64,000 nt of DNA from Methanolobus vulcani (lineage in GTDB: Archaea > Halobacteriota > Methanosarcinia > Methanosarcinales > Methanosarcinaceae): positions 124,001 to 188,000 of the forward strand of contig NZ_FNCA01000002.1 of NCBI RefSeq assembly GCF_900100715.1, read 5' to 3'. A model generated the notes under the pieces. The model did no database searches. It worked only from the letters and a program-made list of their open reading frames with translations, and was not told where the DNA came from. A program made the translations under genes and the position numbers. Of this stretch, positions 54,445 through 63,145 are shown piece after piece. Each line of letters begins with the position of its first letter. The first letter of the stretch is position 1.

Positions 54445-55134
54445 TTATTTCTCTGAATTAGCAAGAACTTTCCATTTAAGGAGAACTCCTTCTTCCATTT
54501 TCTCGGCATCAATGAGCTCGAGCTTCTGTATATCTTTTTCAGTAAAACCTTCACCATCTGTAAAGGTTGGTGCTGTCTTTCCGCCGATTATTAAGTTCCC
54601 TACAAATGTATAAAATTCATCAACAAGCCCGTTTGATATCATTCCCCAGTTAAGCGTTGCACCGCCTTCGATCATTAAGCGTTCAATTCCCTGGTTTTTG
54701 AGTTCTGACATGGCTTTTTTAAGGTCCACATTTTCCTCACCTGCAACAACAATTATTGCCTGCTCTTTCAGAAGATCTACTTTATCTGCCGGAGCAGATT
54801 CTGAAACGATAATGATACGCTTTCCTTTCCCTTTTTTAAAGATGTCAGCATCAAGAGGTGTCCTTGCTTTGCTGTCAACAATAATTCTCGCGGGGTTCTC
54901 ATCCCTACCTGATGAAATCCTTTCTTCCTTGAGTTCAGCAGATTTCACCGTCAGGCTTGGATCATCGGCAAGTACTGTTCCGATACCCACCATTACTGCA
55001 TCGGATCCTGCACGTAACTTATCCATACGGTTGAAGTCTATCTGGCCGGAAATCCTTACTTGCTTTCTTTCTTTTGTGGATATCTTACCATCGGCAGACA
55101 TTGCTGAATTTATAAATACAAATGGCCGTTCCAT
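54445..55134 (-). CDS. 2,5-diamino-6-ribosylamino-pyrimidinone 5'-phosphate reductase
   Basis: About 229 residues, RibD C-terminal/RIB7-like fold. PFVFINSAMSADGKIST, GSDAVMVGIGTVLADDPSLT, PARIIVDSKARTPLDADIF and MIEGGATLNWGMI match the archaeal riboflavin/F420 pathway reductase. Uses NAD(P)H. Start MERPFVF at 55134 with GTGAT upstream; an in-frame GTG at 55143 adds three residues. Confidence 0.92.
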   Translation of the reverse strand: MERPFVFINSAMSADGKISTKERKQVRISGQIDFNRMDKLRAGSDAVMVGIGTVLADDPSLTVKSAELKEERISSGRDENPARIIVDSKARTPLDADIFKKGKGKRIIIVSESAPADKVDLLKEQAIIVVAGEENVDLKKAMSELKNQGIERLMIEGGATLNWGMISNGLVDEFYTFVGNLIIGGKTAPTFTDGEGFTEKDIQKLELIDAEKMEEGVLLKWKVLANSEK

Positions 55135-55184
55135 TGGAATCACTATTAAAAAAGATTGTCTGGGTATTGCTACCCATAAAATGA

Positions 55185-56036
55185 TTAATTTTCAACGATT
55201 GCTTTCATGAGATTACGGTCACGCAGAAGTCCCAGGAATCTCTGGTTTGCATTGACGATCGGGATCTGGTCTATCTTGTTCCTCTTCATCTTCAATGCAC
55301 ATTCGCTGACACCTGATATGTATGCAGCTTTTACAAGGTCACTGACCATTACATCCTTTACTGGTATGTCAGGTACTTTAACTCTTGAAACGCTGTAATA
55401 AATGCTCATGGTATCCCTCATGGATTCCCATGTCCATTCGTCGTCATCTGAACCATTGGACATATCAGACATCTCTACTGAATCCTCGATAACACTGGCA
55501 CTTATGACATCACGGTCTGTGATAATACCTACAACTTCAAGATTGCTGTCTATTACCGGTGCAGCCTTTGCTTTTGCAAGTTCCATGACCCTTGCGGCAA
55601 CATTGAGCGGTGTATCTGTCCATATAGGAACAACAGTCTTGTTCATATACTGTCCAACATGGTCTGTTATGTTGAGTTCTGCAATGGATGCAACAATATC
55701 AGCAACGGATATGATGCCTACAAGCTTCTCATCTTTTACAACAGGAAGTCTTCTGATGTTGTGCTCCATAAGTATCTTTGCAGCATCGACAATGCTTCCA
55801 TCAGGGTCTATAACTACAGGGTTGCGGGTCATTAAAAGTGCGAGTTGTTCTTCTTCTGGATTTTTCAGAAGGTTAGCTCTGCTCACAACACCTACGATCT
55901 TACCGTCCTTTAATACCGGAACACCTGATACTCTCTTCTCTTTGAGCAAGGCGTGTACTTCATCTCTTGATCCCGGGAGAGTTGCGTATGCAACTTCTGT
56001 TCTCATTATATCAGAGACTTTGATGTTTTTTGGCAT
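55185..56036 (-). CDS. Four-CBS-domain protein
   Basis: 283 residues with two Bateman modules (four CBS repeats: VSDIMRTEVAYATLPGSRDE; LLMTRNPVVIDPDG; HVGQYMNKTVVPIWTD; VKDVMVSDLVKAAYISG). CBS pairs bind adenosine nucleotides or SAM. No catalytic or DNA-binding domain attached, so a ligand sensor with unknown partner. Follows uspA by 11 bp. Confidence 0.9.
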   Translation of the reverse strand: MPKNIKVSDIMRTEVAYATLPGSRDEVHALLKEKRVSGVPVLKDGKIVGVVSRANLLKNPEEEQLALLMTRNPVVIDPDGSIVDAAKILMEHNIRRLPVVKDEKLVGIISVADIVASIAELNITDHVGQYMNKTVVPIWTDTPLNVAARVMELAKAKAAPVIDSNLEVVGIITDRDVISASVIEDSVEMSDMSNGSDDDEWTWESMRDTMSIYYSVSRVKVPDIPVKDVMVSDLVKAAYISGVSECALKMKRNKIDQIPIVNANQRFLGLLRDRNLMKAIVEN

Positions 56037-56047
56037 GGTGAAACTCC

Positions 56048-56506
56048 TTACTCTTCCTCTTCAGATTCGCCTCGTACTACAAGTACGGGTACCATTGAGT
56101 TTCTTGTTACCTTTTCTGCAACACTTCCAAGAAGGAACCGGTCAAATCCGGTCTTTCCGAGAGTTCCCATTACAATAAGGTCAATGTTGTTGTTATTAGC
56201 AAATTCGATTATCTCATGGCTGGGGTTACCTTCAAGGACCACGGTTTCAACGGTAACACCTTCTTTCTTTGCCAGCTCTTCAACTGATTCAGTAGCTCCG
56301 TTAGCTTCATTTTCCAGAAGTTCGTACATCATTTCCCATCCGGCATCCATAGGGATTGATGCAAAAGCCGCAGTATCAACAACATATCCTGCATATAATT
56401 TCGCACCACTCATTTTTGCGAGTTCAACGCTGTGCATAACTGCTTTCTGGTTTTGTTTGGATCCATCGGTTGCAATAAATATATTTTTATACAGAGTACT
56501 TGTCAT
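56048..56506 (-). CDS. Universal stress protein (UspA family)
   Basis: 152 residues with the ATP-binding USP motif GTLGKTGFDRFLLGSVAEKV followed by VPVLVV, and N-terminal IFIATDGSKQNQKAVMHSVELA. Nucleotide-binding stress protein. Encoded with the CBS protein. Confidence 0.92.
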   Translation of the reverse strand: MTSTLYKNIFIATDGSKQNQKAVMHSVELAKMSGAKLYAGYVVDTAAFASIPMDAGWEMMYELLENEANGATESVEELAKKEGVTVETVVLEGNPSHEIIEFANNNNIDLIVMGTLGKTGFDRFLLGSVAEKVTRNSMVPVLVVRGESEEEE

Positions 56507-56536
56507 TGTCCCTCTCCTTCGTAAATATATCCCTGT

Positions 56537-57643
56537 TTAAATTATTACAGATAGTATATCATCGGGTCGCGCTCTTCTCACAATCCCACTTATTATTTCC
56601 CTTGTACCTGTGAGATTGCTTGAATCCCCATTAATGATCATGATTTTTGCTTTATTTCCTTCAAGAATAGAACCGGTGTTCTCAAGTCCTAATATTGTTG
56701 CTCCCATAAGCGTACACATCATAAATACTTGTCTGTCCTCTATGCCAAAAATTTTAGCTAAAATCTCCATCTCAGAGAACATATTGACAGAATTAAGCAT
56801 TACATTATCGGTTCCCACTGCCACTTTAATTCCTTCGTCAAGCATTTTTGCAACAGGTGACATTCCAACACCAGTAATAAAATTAGATCGTGGACAGACC
56901 ACTATAGGTATGTCTTCCTCTGCAACCTTTTTTAGGTCAGACGCTTCTGCATGTGTCATGTGGATCAATATATCAGGATCAAGTGATAATGCCATGTCTA
57001 TATCACTTCGGTTATTCTCGCCGGAGTGAATAGCAAATGTTGCACCGTATTTTGCTGTCTGTTCTCTTGCAGTTTCAAGTATGCTCATATCCATGTCATT
57101 AGTACCGCTCATTCCTAGTCCATCAGCACATGCCAGTATATCATCCAGTTCTGTGCGAAGTTCTTCTGTATTTTCGGTTTTCACCGGTCTGGCAAATATT
57201 CTCCTTTCTATCTCTGATGAACTGAGAGCTTCTTTGAGATCATTGATCCCATTTACTCCACCTTCTCTGAAATCTGCAAAAGCATATGTGCCTGTATAAT
57301 TCATATCGCAGATGGAGCTTTTCATCGCTTCAATCATTTCATCATGGGGAGTACTGTTCAATATGCGATGTTTGAATCCATCAGGTGGTTTTACGAGCTG
57401 GTCAAGGTCTCTTTTTACATAGTGTCCAACGGTTTCACCAAGAACAGGATCCTTGCAGACAGAATCACCTATATGGGTGTGTGCATTAACAAAACAGGGA
57501 GCAATGATCAATTGTGAATCATTTTTTTTCTCATGCACTTCCTTGATGATGCCATCCTCTACGACAATATAACCTTCAATGACCTCTGCCTCTGGTCCGT
57601 ATATTATTTTTCCGGATATTGTTTGTTCCCATGACATGAACAT
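56537..57643 (-). CDS. Amidohydrolase (metal-dependent deaminase-like)
   Basis: 368 residues. Metal ligands as APCFVNAHTHIGD (HxH), FAIHSGENN, HMTHAEASDL and VAVGTDNVML (Asp) give the TRZ/ATZ/MTA-SAH deaminase subgroup of amidohydrolases. Substrate unassigned; an adenosine- or pterin-like deaminase is possible. Shorter than the usual ~430 residues of MTA/SAH deaminases. Start at ATG 57643 or 57637. Confidence 0.8.
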   Translation of the reverse strand: MFMSWEQTISGKIIYGPEAEVIEGYIVVEDGIIKEVHEKKNDSQLIIAPCFVNAHTHIGDSVCKDPVLGETVGHYVKRDLDQLVKPPDGFKHRILNSTPHDEMIEAMKSSICDMNYTGTYAFADFREGGVNGINDLKEALSSSEIERRIFARPVKTENTEELRTELDDILACADGLGMSGTNDMDMSILETAREQTAKYGATFAIHSGENNRSDIDMALSLDPDILIHMTHAEASDLKKVAEEDIPIVVCPRSNFITGVGMSPVAKMLDEGIKVAVGTDNVMLNSVNMFSEMEILAKIFGIEDRQVFMMCTLMGATILGLENTGSILEGNKAKIMIINGDSSNLTGTREIISGIVRRARPDDILSVII

Positions 57644-57725
57644 GCATTAATGGCTTTAATCCTTTATAAGCACTTATCAAGTATATGTTTTCAGTTTTCA
57701 TTTACGGTGCTTTTTAGACGCTATA

Positions 57726-57733
57726 TTTATATG
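57726..57733 (+). promoter_or_regulatory. TATA box of the candidate RNA gene
   Basis: TTTATATG lies about 26 bp upstream of the first base of the predicted RNA helix (57755-57757), the canonical archaeal spacing. Confidence 0.55.
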
Positions 57734-57754
57734 CCTCAGCTGTAGTAGATAAAC

Positions 57755-57942
57755 GTGCGTATTGTTAGGTCCTTGCATGAGAGCATGGCAGAGCCTATCT
57801 GTGATTGTACAGACAACCTCAATACGCTACATTGGATAGTGCGATAAAGCCTGTCACGAGGGAAACTGGGAAGGACAGCGGAAATTCCAATAGGATGATC
57901 TCCCGGAGTTAGTGCGCCAGACGACAGCATTATCCTTCTTTT
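57755..57942 (+). ncRNA. Candidate structured RNA of unknown family, ~190 nt
   Basis: Three helical domains in a row. Domain 1: GCGTATTG (57757-57764) pairs with CAATACGC (57820-57827), enclosing TAGG..CCTA topped by TGCATG-AGAG-CATgGCA, and TCTGT-ACAGA. Domain 2: ATTGGA (57831-57836) with TCCAAT (57886-57891), enclosing CTGTC/GACAG. Domain 3: AGGATGAT (57892-57899) with ATTATCCT (57929-57936), followed by TCTTTTC. A TATA box is correctly spaced upstream and no ORF is convincing on either strand. It lacks the conserved RNase P and SRP motifs I know. It could be a stand-alone sRNA or a leader/riboswitch of the DUF167 gene, with domain 3 as its terminator. Confidence 0.65.
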
Positions 57943-58000
57943 CATACGATCATTTGTTTTGTTCGTTGGATGTTAATCTGGAATATGGGGAAGTGGCACA

Positions 58001-58327
58001 ATGTCTTTTGAGGATGCTCTAAAAGAGGTAGATTCCGGGGTCATTATTGATATTGAAGTAACACCTGGCTCAAAGGTCCTTTGCGTGCCAAGCGGTTATA
58101 ATCTATGGAGAAAACGCATCGAAGTGCGTTTGTCTCAGAATGCTCAGAAAGGTAAAGCCAATGAACAACTTATCTCTGCTCTTGCAGACCTGTTTGGACT
58201 GCGTAGTTCTGATGTATCTTTTGTAAATGGGATGCATAACTCTAAGAAATCTCTTCTTTTGCAGAGTGCTGAATATTCTAATGTAGCAGCAGTTCTCAGA
58301 GACAAACTGCCTGATGATGCTGTTTAA
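58001..58327 (+). CDS. DUF167/YggU family protein
   Basis: 108 residues: VIIDIEVTPGSKVLCVPSGYN, EVRLSQNAQKGKANEQLISALADLFGL and ALADLFGLRSSDVSFVNG match the small DUF167 family of unknown function. GGGGAAGTGG precedes the ATG. No separate TATA box is seen between the RNA element and the gene, so the two may be one transcript. Confidence 0.88.
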   Translation: MSFEDALKEVDSGVIIDIEVTPGSKVLCVPSGYNLWRKRIEVRLSQNAQKGKANEQLISALADLFGLRSSDVSFVNGMHNSKKSLLLQSAEYSNVAAVLRDKLPDDAV

Positions 58328-58429
58328 TCTTAATGCTCCTGTTATGTTTTTCATATGCCTTAATACTTTCACCTCGCTTGCCTTCTCTTAATATATGCAG
58401 ATGACAATCTAGTATCTGAGGTGAAATAC

Positions 58430-58510
58430 ATGGATGAATATTTCGACAACCTGGTAGAAAGAGCATACTACTATGAACAGTTTGATCAATTCGTTCGCTA
58501 TTACAAGTAA
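58430..58510 (+). CDS. 26-residue mini-ORF with strong ribosome site
   Basis: ATG at 58430 after GAGGTG (58418-58423, 6-nt spacing), the best match to the archaeal anti-SD in this region, and an AT-rich TATA-like TTAATATATG at 58388. The product MDEYFDNLVERAYYYEQF followed by DQFVRYYK is acidic and aromatic, amphipathic-helix-like. Its last codons and stop lie in the left arm of a large hairpin. No homologue recalled; function unknown. Confidence 0.55.
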   Translation: MDEYFDNLVERAYYYEQFDQFVRYYK

Positions 58511-58592
58511 ATTTATCATGTCCTGTCGCAACGATTCCCTCCCAATCCCAAAATGTTTGCTTTCGATTGCGACAGGTCTTTACTTGTAATAG
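58498..58592. repeat. 95-nt long-arm hairpin
   Basis: Outer arms CTATTACAAGTAAA (58498-58511) and TTTACTTGTAATAG (58579-58592), 14 bp perfect; inner arms CCTGTCGCAA (58522-58531) and TTGCGACAGG (58567-58576), 10 bp perfect; 35-nt pyrimidine-rich loop. It overlaps the end of the mini-ORF and precedes the Toprim gene by 116 bp. It may be a terminator, an RNA element or a relic of a small inverted-repeat element. Confidence 0.7.
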
Positions 58593-58708
58593 TATCTCTT
58601 TTTTATATCTGTTTTGTTTCATGTTTTCAAAGGTCATTCTTTAATCAAATGAAAGGCAATTTACAATCCTGTTTGTACAATAATACTTTTAAAATCTGGA
58701 CAATTGCC

Positions 58709-59176
58709 ATGCGACCAAGAAAACCCGGCTCAAAAAGATATTTGAAAGCTCCTTTGATCGTATATGAGAATAGAATGGAGCAGATGGATAACTTACTGGA
58801 TGAGCTTCAGGATTTTGTAGATAAGGGTTCAATTATTGTCGTGGAAGGAAAAAGAGATGTAATTGCATTAAAGTCTCTTGGGTTTCATGCTGAGTTCAGA
58901 CTGGCCACTCATTATTCGATTGTAAATTTCTGCGAAGACCTTGCAAAGAACGGAAAGGAGATAGTGATTTTAACTGACTGGGATCGCAGAGGCAACATAC
59001 TTGCTGATAAACTCGTAAAGAATCTGCATTCGCTAGGGGTAAATCCGGATACAAGAATTAGGGAACTTATTGTGTCCCTGGTTCAAAAAGAGATAAAAGA
59101 TATCGAAAGTCTACCCGGGTACGTAGAAAAACTCAGAAAGATAACCAAAGGTACAGATACAACCGATTCTCTCTAA
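58709..59176 (+). CDS. Toprim-domain protein
   Basis: 155 residues. Toprim motif: the catalytic Glu in IIVVEGKRDVIALKSLG and the DxD-like ILTDWDRRGNILADKL. Similar small archaeal Toprim proteins resemble the 5S rRNA maturase RNase M5 or primase-type domains; the function is unknown. ATG 58709 lies only about 15-20 nt downstream of TTTTAAAAT (58686), implying a nearly leaderless transcript. Confidence 0.85.
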   Translation: MRPRKPGSKRYLKAPLIVYENRMEQMDNLLDELQDFVDKGSIIVVEGKRDVIALKSLGFHAEFRLATHYSIVNFCEDLAKNGKEIVILTDWDRRGNILADKLVKNLHSLGVNPDTRIRELIVSLVQKEIKDIESLPGYVEKLRKITKGTDTTDSL

Positions 59177-59191
59177 CTTCATAACACCTTT

Positions 59192-59560
59192 TTAGTGGTG
59201 TTGGGGTTCAAAACTACGCTCAAATTCCGGATATAGTTCAGATTTGTCCATAAGCTCATCATAGACATCGTGCCTTGGACTAACTATAACTACATGGGCA
59301 GGAGGATGAATCTTCCTCAATTTACTGATTGCAGCGCCTGCGTTGTTGTCAAGCTCCACAAGTGCAGCAGAATTGCATCTGGCTTTCAGTGGTACACCTG
59401 CAACACTAACCAGAAGGTTATCCGCATAAACAGGTTCTATTCGTTTAGGTTTTGATACAAACCTCATTCTTCCGTAATGCTCAAGATCATGTAATGCCAC
59501 GTTGACTTTGTCAGCATTGTCACCCCGGATCACAGCAAAAGATTTAACTCCAATCCCCAT
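59192..59560 (-). CDS. DUF356-like hypothetical protein
   Basis: 122 residues: FAVIRGDNADKVNVALHDLEHYGRMRF at the N-terminus and PPAHVVIVSPRHDVYDELMDK near the C-terminus. Recalls the methanogen DUF356 family; no catalytic motif seen. Convergent with the Toprim gene, with a short AACACC/GGTGTT hairpin between them (59183-59202). Confidence 0.55.
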   Translation of the reverse strand: MGIGVKSFAVIRGDNADKVNVALHDLEHYGRMRFVSKPKRIEPVYADNLLVSVAGVPLKARCNSAALVELDNNAGAAISKLRKIHPPAHVVIVSPRHDVYDELMDKSELYPEFERSFEPQHH

Positions 59561-59749
59561 TCCAGAAAATCCCCTTGTGTAATTTTTTCATATATTTCTC
59601 TCATTGTTTACGTTTTTTAGGCTCCCGCACCTAATATGCCTGGATTTCCTAGCCTAGATATAATTAAAACTTTTTACAGTAATAAACCTTTCTATTCTAG
59701 GAAATACAGGACTAGAACAATAATAGAAATTATTATTTTCTGGTATTTA

Positions 59750-60565
59750 TTATTTTCCAAGTTCTTTTGAACGGTTGGATGATTCAATAACAGCCTGCAT
59801 AAAAGCGGATCTGATGCCGTATTCTTCAAGAACTTTAATTCCTCTTATGGTTGTTCCCGCAGGAGATGTTACCATGTCCTTCAGTTCACCTGGGTGAGTT
59901 TCGGTCTCAAGTGCCATTTTTGCAGCACCCAGAACTGTCTGTGCTGCAAGTACAAGTGCACTTTTTCTGTCAAGTCCTTCGTATACTGCACCATCTGCCA
60001 TTGCTTCTATAACAGGGAATATATATGCGGGTCCACTGCCTGAAAGCCCTGTTACTGCGTCCATGAGATTTTCAGGAACCTGGATCGCACTTCCAACTGA
60101 ACTGAATATTGCAAGAGCATCCTCTGCATCTTCTTTTGAGGCATTACTTCCCTGTGTGATGGCAGAAGCAGCTTCAGCAACAGTTGCAGCAATATTTGGC
60201 ATAACTCTTATGACTCTGGTTCCTTCATTGAACTCGCTTTCAATATCCGCAAGTTTGACACCTGCTGCAATGGAAATGATCAGTTTGTCCGAGTCAATAT
60301 CATCTTTTATGCTTGCAATTACTTTCTTTAGAATCTGTGGTTTTACCGCAAGCACAATTATATCAGAATTAATAACTGTAGCTGCATTATCTGTAGATAC
60401 GTTAACTCCTACATTCTGTTTAAGTTCATCTAGGGATGGCTCATAGAGGTCACTTGCATATACATTGGATGGAGCAAAAAGTCCGGCGTCGCATATTCCT
60501 TTAATTAATGCACTGCCCATTTTTCCTGTTCCGATAAATCCGAGTTTTTTACCTTCAAGGCTCAT
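59750..60565 (-). CDS. proC: Pyrroline-5-carboxylate reductase
   Basis: 271 residues. NAD(P) Rossmann start LGFIGTGKMGSALIKGI, VRVMPNIAATVAEAASAI, and C-terminal signature LSGSGPAYIFPVIEAMADGAV with TVLGAAKMALE and SPAGTTIRGIKVLEE. Last step of proline synthesis. Confidence 0.95.
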   Translation of the reverse strand: MSLEGKKLGFIGTGKMGSALIKGICDAGLFAPSNVYASDLYEPSLDELKQNVGVNVSTDNAATVINSDIIVLAVKPQILKKVIASIKDDIDSDKLIISIAAGVKLADIESEFNEGTRVIRVMPNIAATVAEAASAITQGSNASKEDAEDALAIFSSVGSAIQVPENLMDAVTGLSGSGPAYIFPVIEAMADGAVYEGLDRKSALVLAAQTVLGAAKMALETETHPGELKDMVTSPAGTTIRGIKVLEEYGIRSAFMQAVIESSNRSKELGK

Positions 60566-60591
60566 TTTATCACTCTGGTAATTTTGATTAT

Positions 60592-61083
60592 TTATTTTCT
60601 CTTGATGGTCACTATGTCCCCAAGAGTAGTTCCACGATTAAGTCTTTCACCACTCCAATCATTATCTCCGGTTCTTTCCGTGAGCTTGAGATCGAGCGCT
60701 TTTTCTATCTTTTGGCGAACATCGTCCTCAGGTACGATCTCCTCACGCTCTATCTTTTTGACAAGTGTTGCTTTTTCCTTGATCTTTGAAGCCAGCTGGT
60801 CGTGTGACCACTTCTTTCGTTCTCTTGCTTCTTTTATTGCCTGTCCGTACTCATCTATTAGTTCGTCAACTATCATTCCAGGGGCTTTCCTTGGTGGTCT
60901 GCTGCTTCCAGTTGCTGAAGCTGGCCGACGGCTTACAGGTGCAATCTTCTTGGATACAGGACTGCGCTTTCCTGCTGCAGTACCATATTGTGAACATCTT
61001 CCACATACTGTAAGTTCACTACCGTCAATATTTACTTTAAAAGAATCGCCTCTGATCTCGGCGCCACATATTTCACACTGCAT
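60592..61083 (-). CDS. Multiprotein bridging factor aMBF1
   Basis: 163 residues. An N-terminal zinc ribbon (CEICGAEI...VCGRC), a flexible basic linker (residues about 40-70), then an XRE-type HTH (YGQAIKEARERKKWSHDQLASKI). The archaeal homologue of the MBF1 coactivator, associated with ribosome/transcription. Starts 80 bp from the divergent pan gene. Confidence 0.93.
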   Translation of the reverse strand: MQCEICGAEIRGDSFKVNIDGSELTVCGRCSQYGTAAGKRSPVSKKIAPVSRRPASATGSSRPPRKAPGMIVDELIDEYGQAIKEARERKKWSHDQLASKIKEKATLVKKIEREEIVPEDDVRQKIEKALDLKLTERTGDNDWSGERLNRGTTLGDIVTIKRK

Positions 61084-61166
61084 AGATCTTCAACTCATAA
61101 AGTGTCTAATCTCTTCTTTACGAAAGGGCTATATACCCTTTGCACTTAAATAGTATTCGGAGGCAC

Positions 61167-62456
61167 ATGAGCGAGACCAGCGACAGTGACTTTGAGCACG
61201 GCAGGTATGATTTTACCTCTGTGAACAAAGCCGACTATGACTATGTCGGTTCAGATAATGAGGAAGATTTTTCCAAATATCTGTTAGACCGTATGAGACA
61301 GTTAGAGTCCAGGAATACTCTCCTGAAGGAACAATGCGACCAGATCGAGTCGGAAAAACGTTTTGTTGAGAGCCAGAAGCTCAAATATGAACGTGAGGTG
61401 CGCAGACTGCAGGCGGAAGTTGACCGTCTGAAAACAGTTCCTCTTGTAGTGGCAACAATAATGGATGTCATTTCAGAGGAAAAAGTGCTTGTCAGAAGTT
61501 CCACGGGACCGCAGTTCATGGTCAATGTATCACAGTACCTGAATGAAGAATCTTTAGTTCCAGGTGCAAAAGTTGCATTGAACCAGCAGACACTTGCGAT
61601 CGTGGAAGTGATCCCTACAAGTGAAGACCCTGCAGTTTCAGCAATGGAGGTAATAGAGTCACAGGATGTGGACTACGAAGATATAGGTGGACTGGATTCA
61701 CAGATACAGGAACTTATTGAATCTGTGGAATTGCCACTGACAAAACCGGAGGCTTTCCAGCGTATAGGTATCACTCCGCCAAAAGGCGTTCTCCTGTACG
61801 GTGAGCCAGGTACCGGTAAGACCTTGCTGGCAAAGGCCGTTGCACACAGGACAGAAGCCACTTACATAAGGGTGGTAGGTTCTGAACTTATACAGAAGTA
61901 CATTGGTGACGGTTCTAAACTTGTCAGAGAACTCTTCGATATGGCAAGGAAAAAATCCCCAAGTATCATCTTCATCGATGAACTGGATGCAATTGCTTCA
62001 AGGCGTCTGAATGACACCAACGGTGCAGACCGTGAAGTTCAGAGGACACTTATGCAGTTGCTTGCGGAAATGGATGGTTTTGATAACAGGGGCGATGTAA
62101 GAATTATCGCAGCTACAAACAGGCTGGATGTTCTTGACCCTGCTATTCTGAGACCTGGCAGATTTGACAGGATAGTCAATGTACCAATGCCGGACGAAGA
62201 AGCACGTGCAAATATCTTCAGGATACACACACGTTTCATGTCCGTTGCAAAAGATATTGACTTTAGGAAACTGGCAAAACTCACTGAGAAAGCAAGCGGT
62301 GCAGATCTGAATGCCATTTCCATGGAAGCAGGCATGCTTGCTGTAAGACTTGACAAGAAAACAATCTCCATGGATGATTTCCTTGAGTCTGTGCAGAAGG
62401 TCATGTCAAAGAAAGAAACTGAAAAGGAAGTTCTTCCGGAAGGAATGTTCATTTAA
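61167..62456 (+). CDS. pan: Proteasome-activating nucleotidase PAN
   Basis: 429 residues. N-terminal coiled coil ([16 protein letters not shown]...), OB domain ([21 protein letters not shown]), then the AAA+ domain with [19 protein letters not shown] (Walker A), [14 protein letters not shown] (Walker B) and [11 protein letters not shown] (arginine finger). It unfolds substrates for the 20S proteasome. The C-terminus ends GMFI: hydrophobic-Phe-X rather than the usual hydrophobic-Tyr-X docking motif. The ATG at 61167 follows GGAGG; an in-frame ATG 27 bp upstream is unlikely. Confidence 0.96.
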   Translation: MSETSDSDFEHGRYDFTSVNKADYDYVGSDNEEDFSKYLLDRMRQLESRNTLLKEQCDQIESEKRFVESQKLKYEREVRRLQAEVDRLKTVPLVVATIMDVISEEKVLVRSSTGPQFMVNVSQYLNEESLVPGAKVALNQQTLAIVEVIPTSEDPAVSAMEVIESQDVDYEDIGGLDSQIQELIESVELPLTKPEAFQRIGITPPKGVLLYGEPGTGKTLLAKAVAHRTEATYIRVVGSELIQKYIGDGSKLVRELFDMARKKSPSIIFIDELDAIASRRLNDTNGADREVQRTLMQLLAEMDGFDNRGDVRIIAATNRLDVLDPAILRPGRFDRIVNVPMPDEEARANIFRIHTRFMSVAKDIDFRKLAKLTEKASGADLNAISMEAGMLAVRLDKKTISMDDFLESVQKVMSKKETEKEVLPEGMFI

Positions 62457-62504
62457 CATTCCTGCTGGTAAGTTACTTCACTACCTTTTTTCATATTATT
62501 TTTA

Positions 62505-63104
62505 GTGAATAGCTCATACCGTCATTTTCATATTAAAGATGAGATCCGCATACTTGGTATAGATGATTCTGCGCTTCTCAGCGATAAAATAACTATAGTC
62601 GGAGCCTTCTTTCGTGGCGGTAAATGGCTTGATGGCGTACTTCGCTCAGAGATTACAAGGGATGGTCTGGACGCAACTGGCAGGATCGTTTCAATGGTTA
62701 ACAACAGCAAACATTTGCCACAAATTCGTGCCATAATGCTGGATGGTGTTACTTATGGCGGTTTCAATCCTGTGGACATCGTTTATCTTTATGAAAGAAC
62801 CAATGTTCCGGTAATCGTCCTGATGCGTGACCTGCCAGATTTTGAAAGTATAGAAAAGGCTCTTTCATTTCTCCCTGAATCAGAAATGAGAATGGAAATT
62901 ATTAGAAAGGCTGGGAAGATTAGCAGTGTTGTAACAAAAGATAACAAAAATCCTGTTTTTTTCCAGTGTTCTGGAATTGATTATGATATTGCCGCAAAAA
63001 TAATAAAAATAACTTCAACAAGGAGCAATATCCCTGAGCCACTCAGAGTTGCTCATCTGATAGCTACGGGAATTGTCCTTGGCGAATCAAGAGGAAAGGC
63101 CTGA
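62505..63104 (+). CDS. DUF99 family protein
   Basis: 199 residues with GTG start. IRILGIDDSALLSDKITIVGAFFRGG and LDGVTYGGFNPVDIVYLYERTNVPVIVLMRDLPD match the archaeal DUF99 family; members are reported as deoxyuridine-type endonucleases. Acidic residues (IDDS, LDGV) could be catalytic. No paired gene. Confidence 0.85.
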   Translation: MNSSYRHFHIKDEIRILGIDDSALLSDKITIVGAFFRGGKWLDGVLRSEITRDGLDATGRIVSMVNNSKHLPQIRAIMLDGVTYGGFNPVDIVYLYERTNVPVIVLMRDLPDFESIEKALSFLPESEMRMEIIRKAGKISSVVTKDNKNPVFFQCSGIDYDIAAKIIKITSTRSNIPEPLRVAHLIATGIVLGESRGKA

Positions 63105-63145
63105 TCTTGTTCTACAAATACAAGCCTACTTTACGAATGTGAATG

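Noticed and set aside
57755-57942. RNase P RNA, SRP RNA or cobalamin riboswitch
   Set aside because: The RNase P GGAAAGTCC-type core, the SRP helix-8 tetraloop region and the cobalamin-box pattern are not present; the length is also too short for the first two.
57736-57945. 69-codon minus-strand ORF over the RNA candidate
   Set aside because: Arg/Leu/Ser-rich, no ribosome site, and the region is better explained by paired helices and a plus-strand TATA box.
58498-58592. CRISPR repeat or insertion-sequence terminal repeats
   Set aside because: Single nested hairpin, no spacer periodicity, no transposase, no target-site duplication seen.
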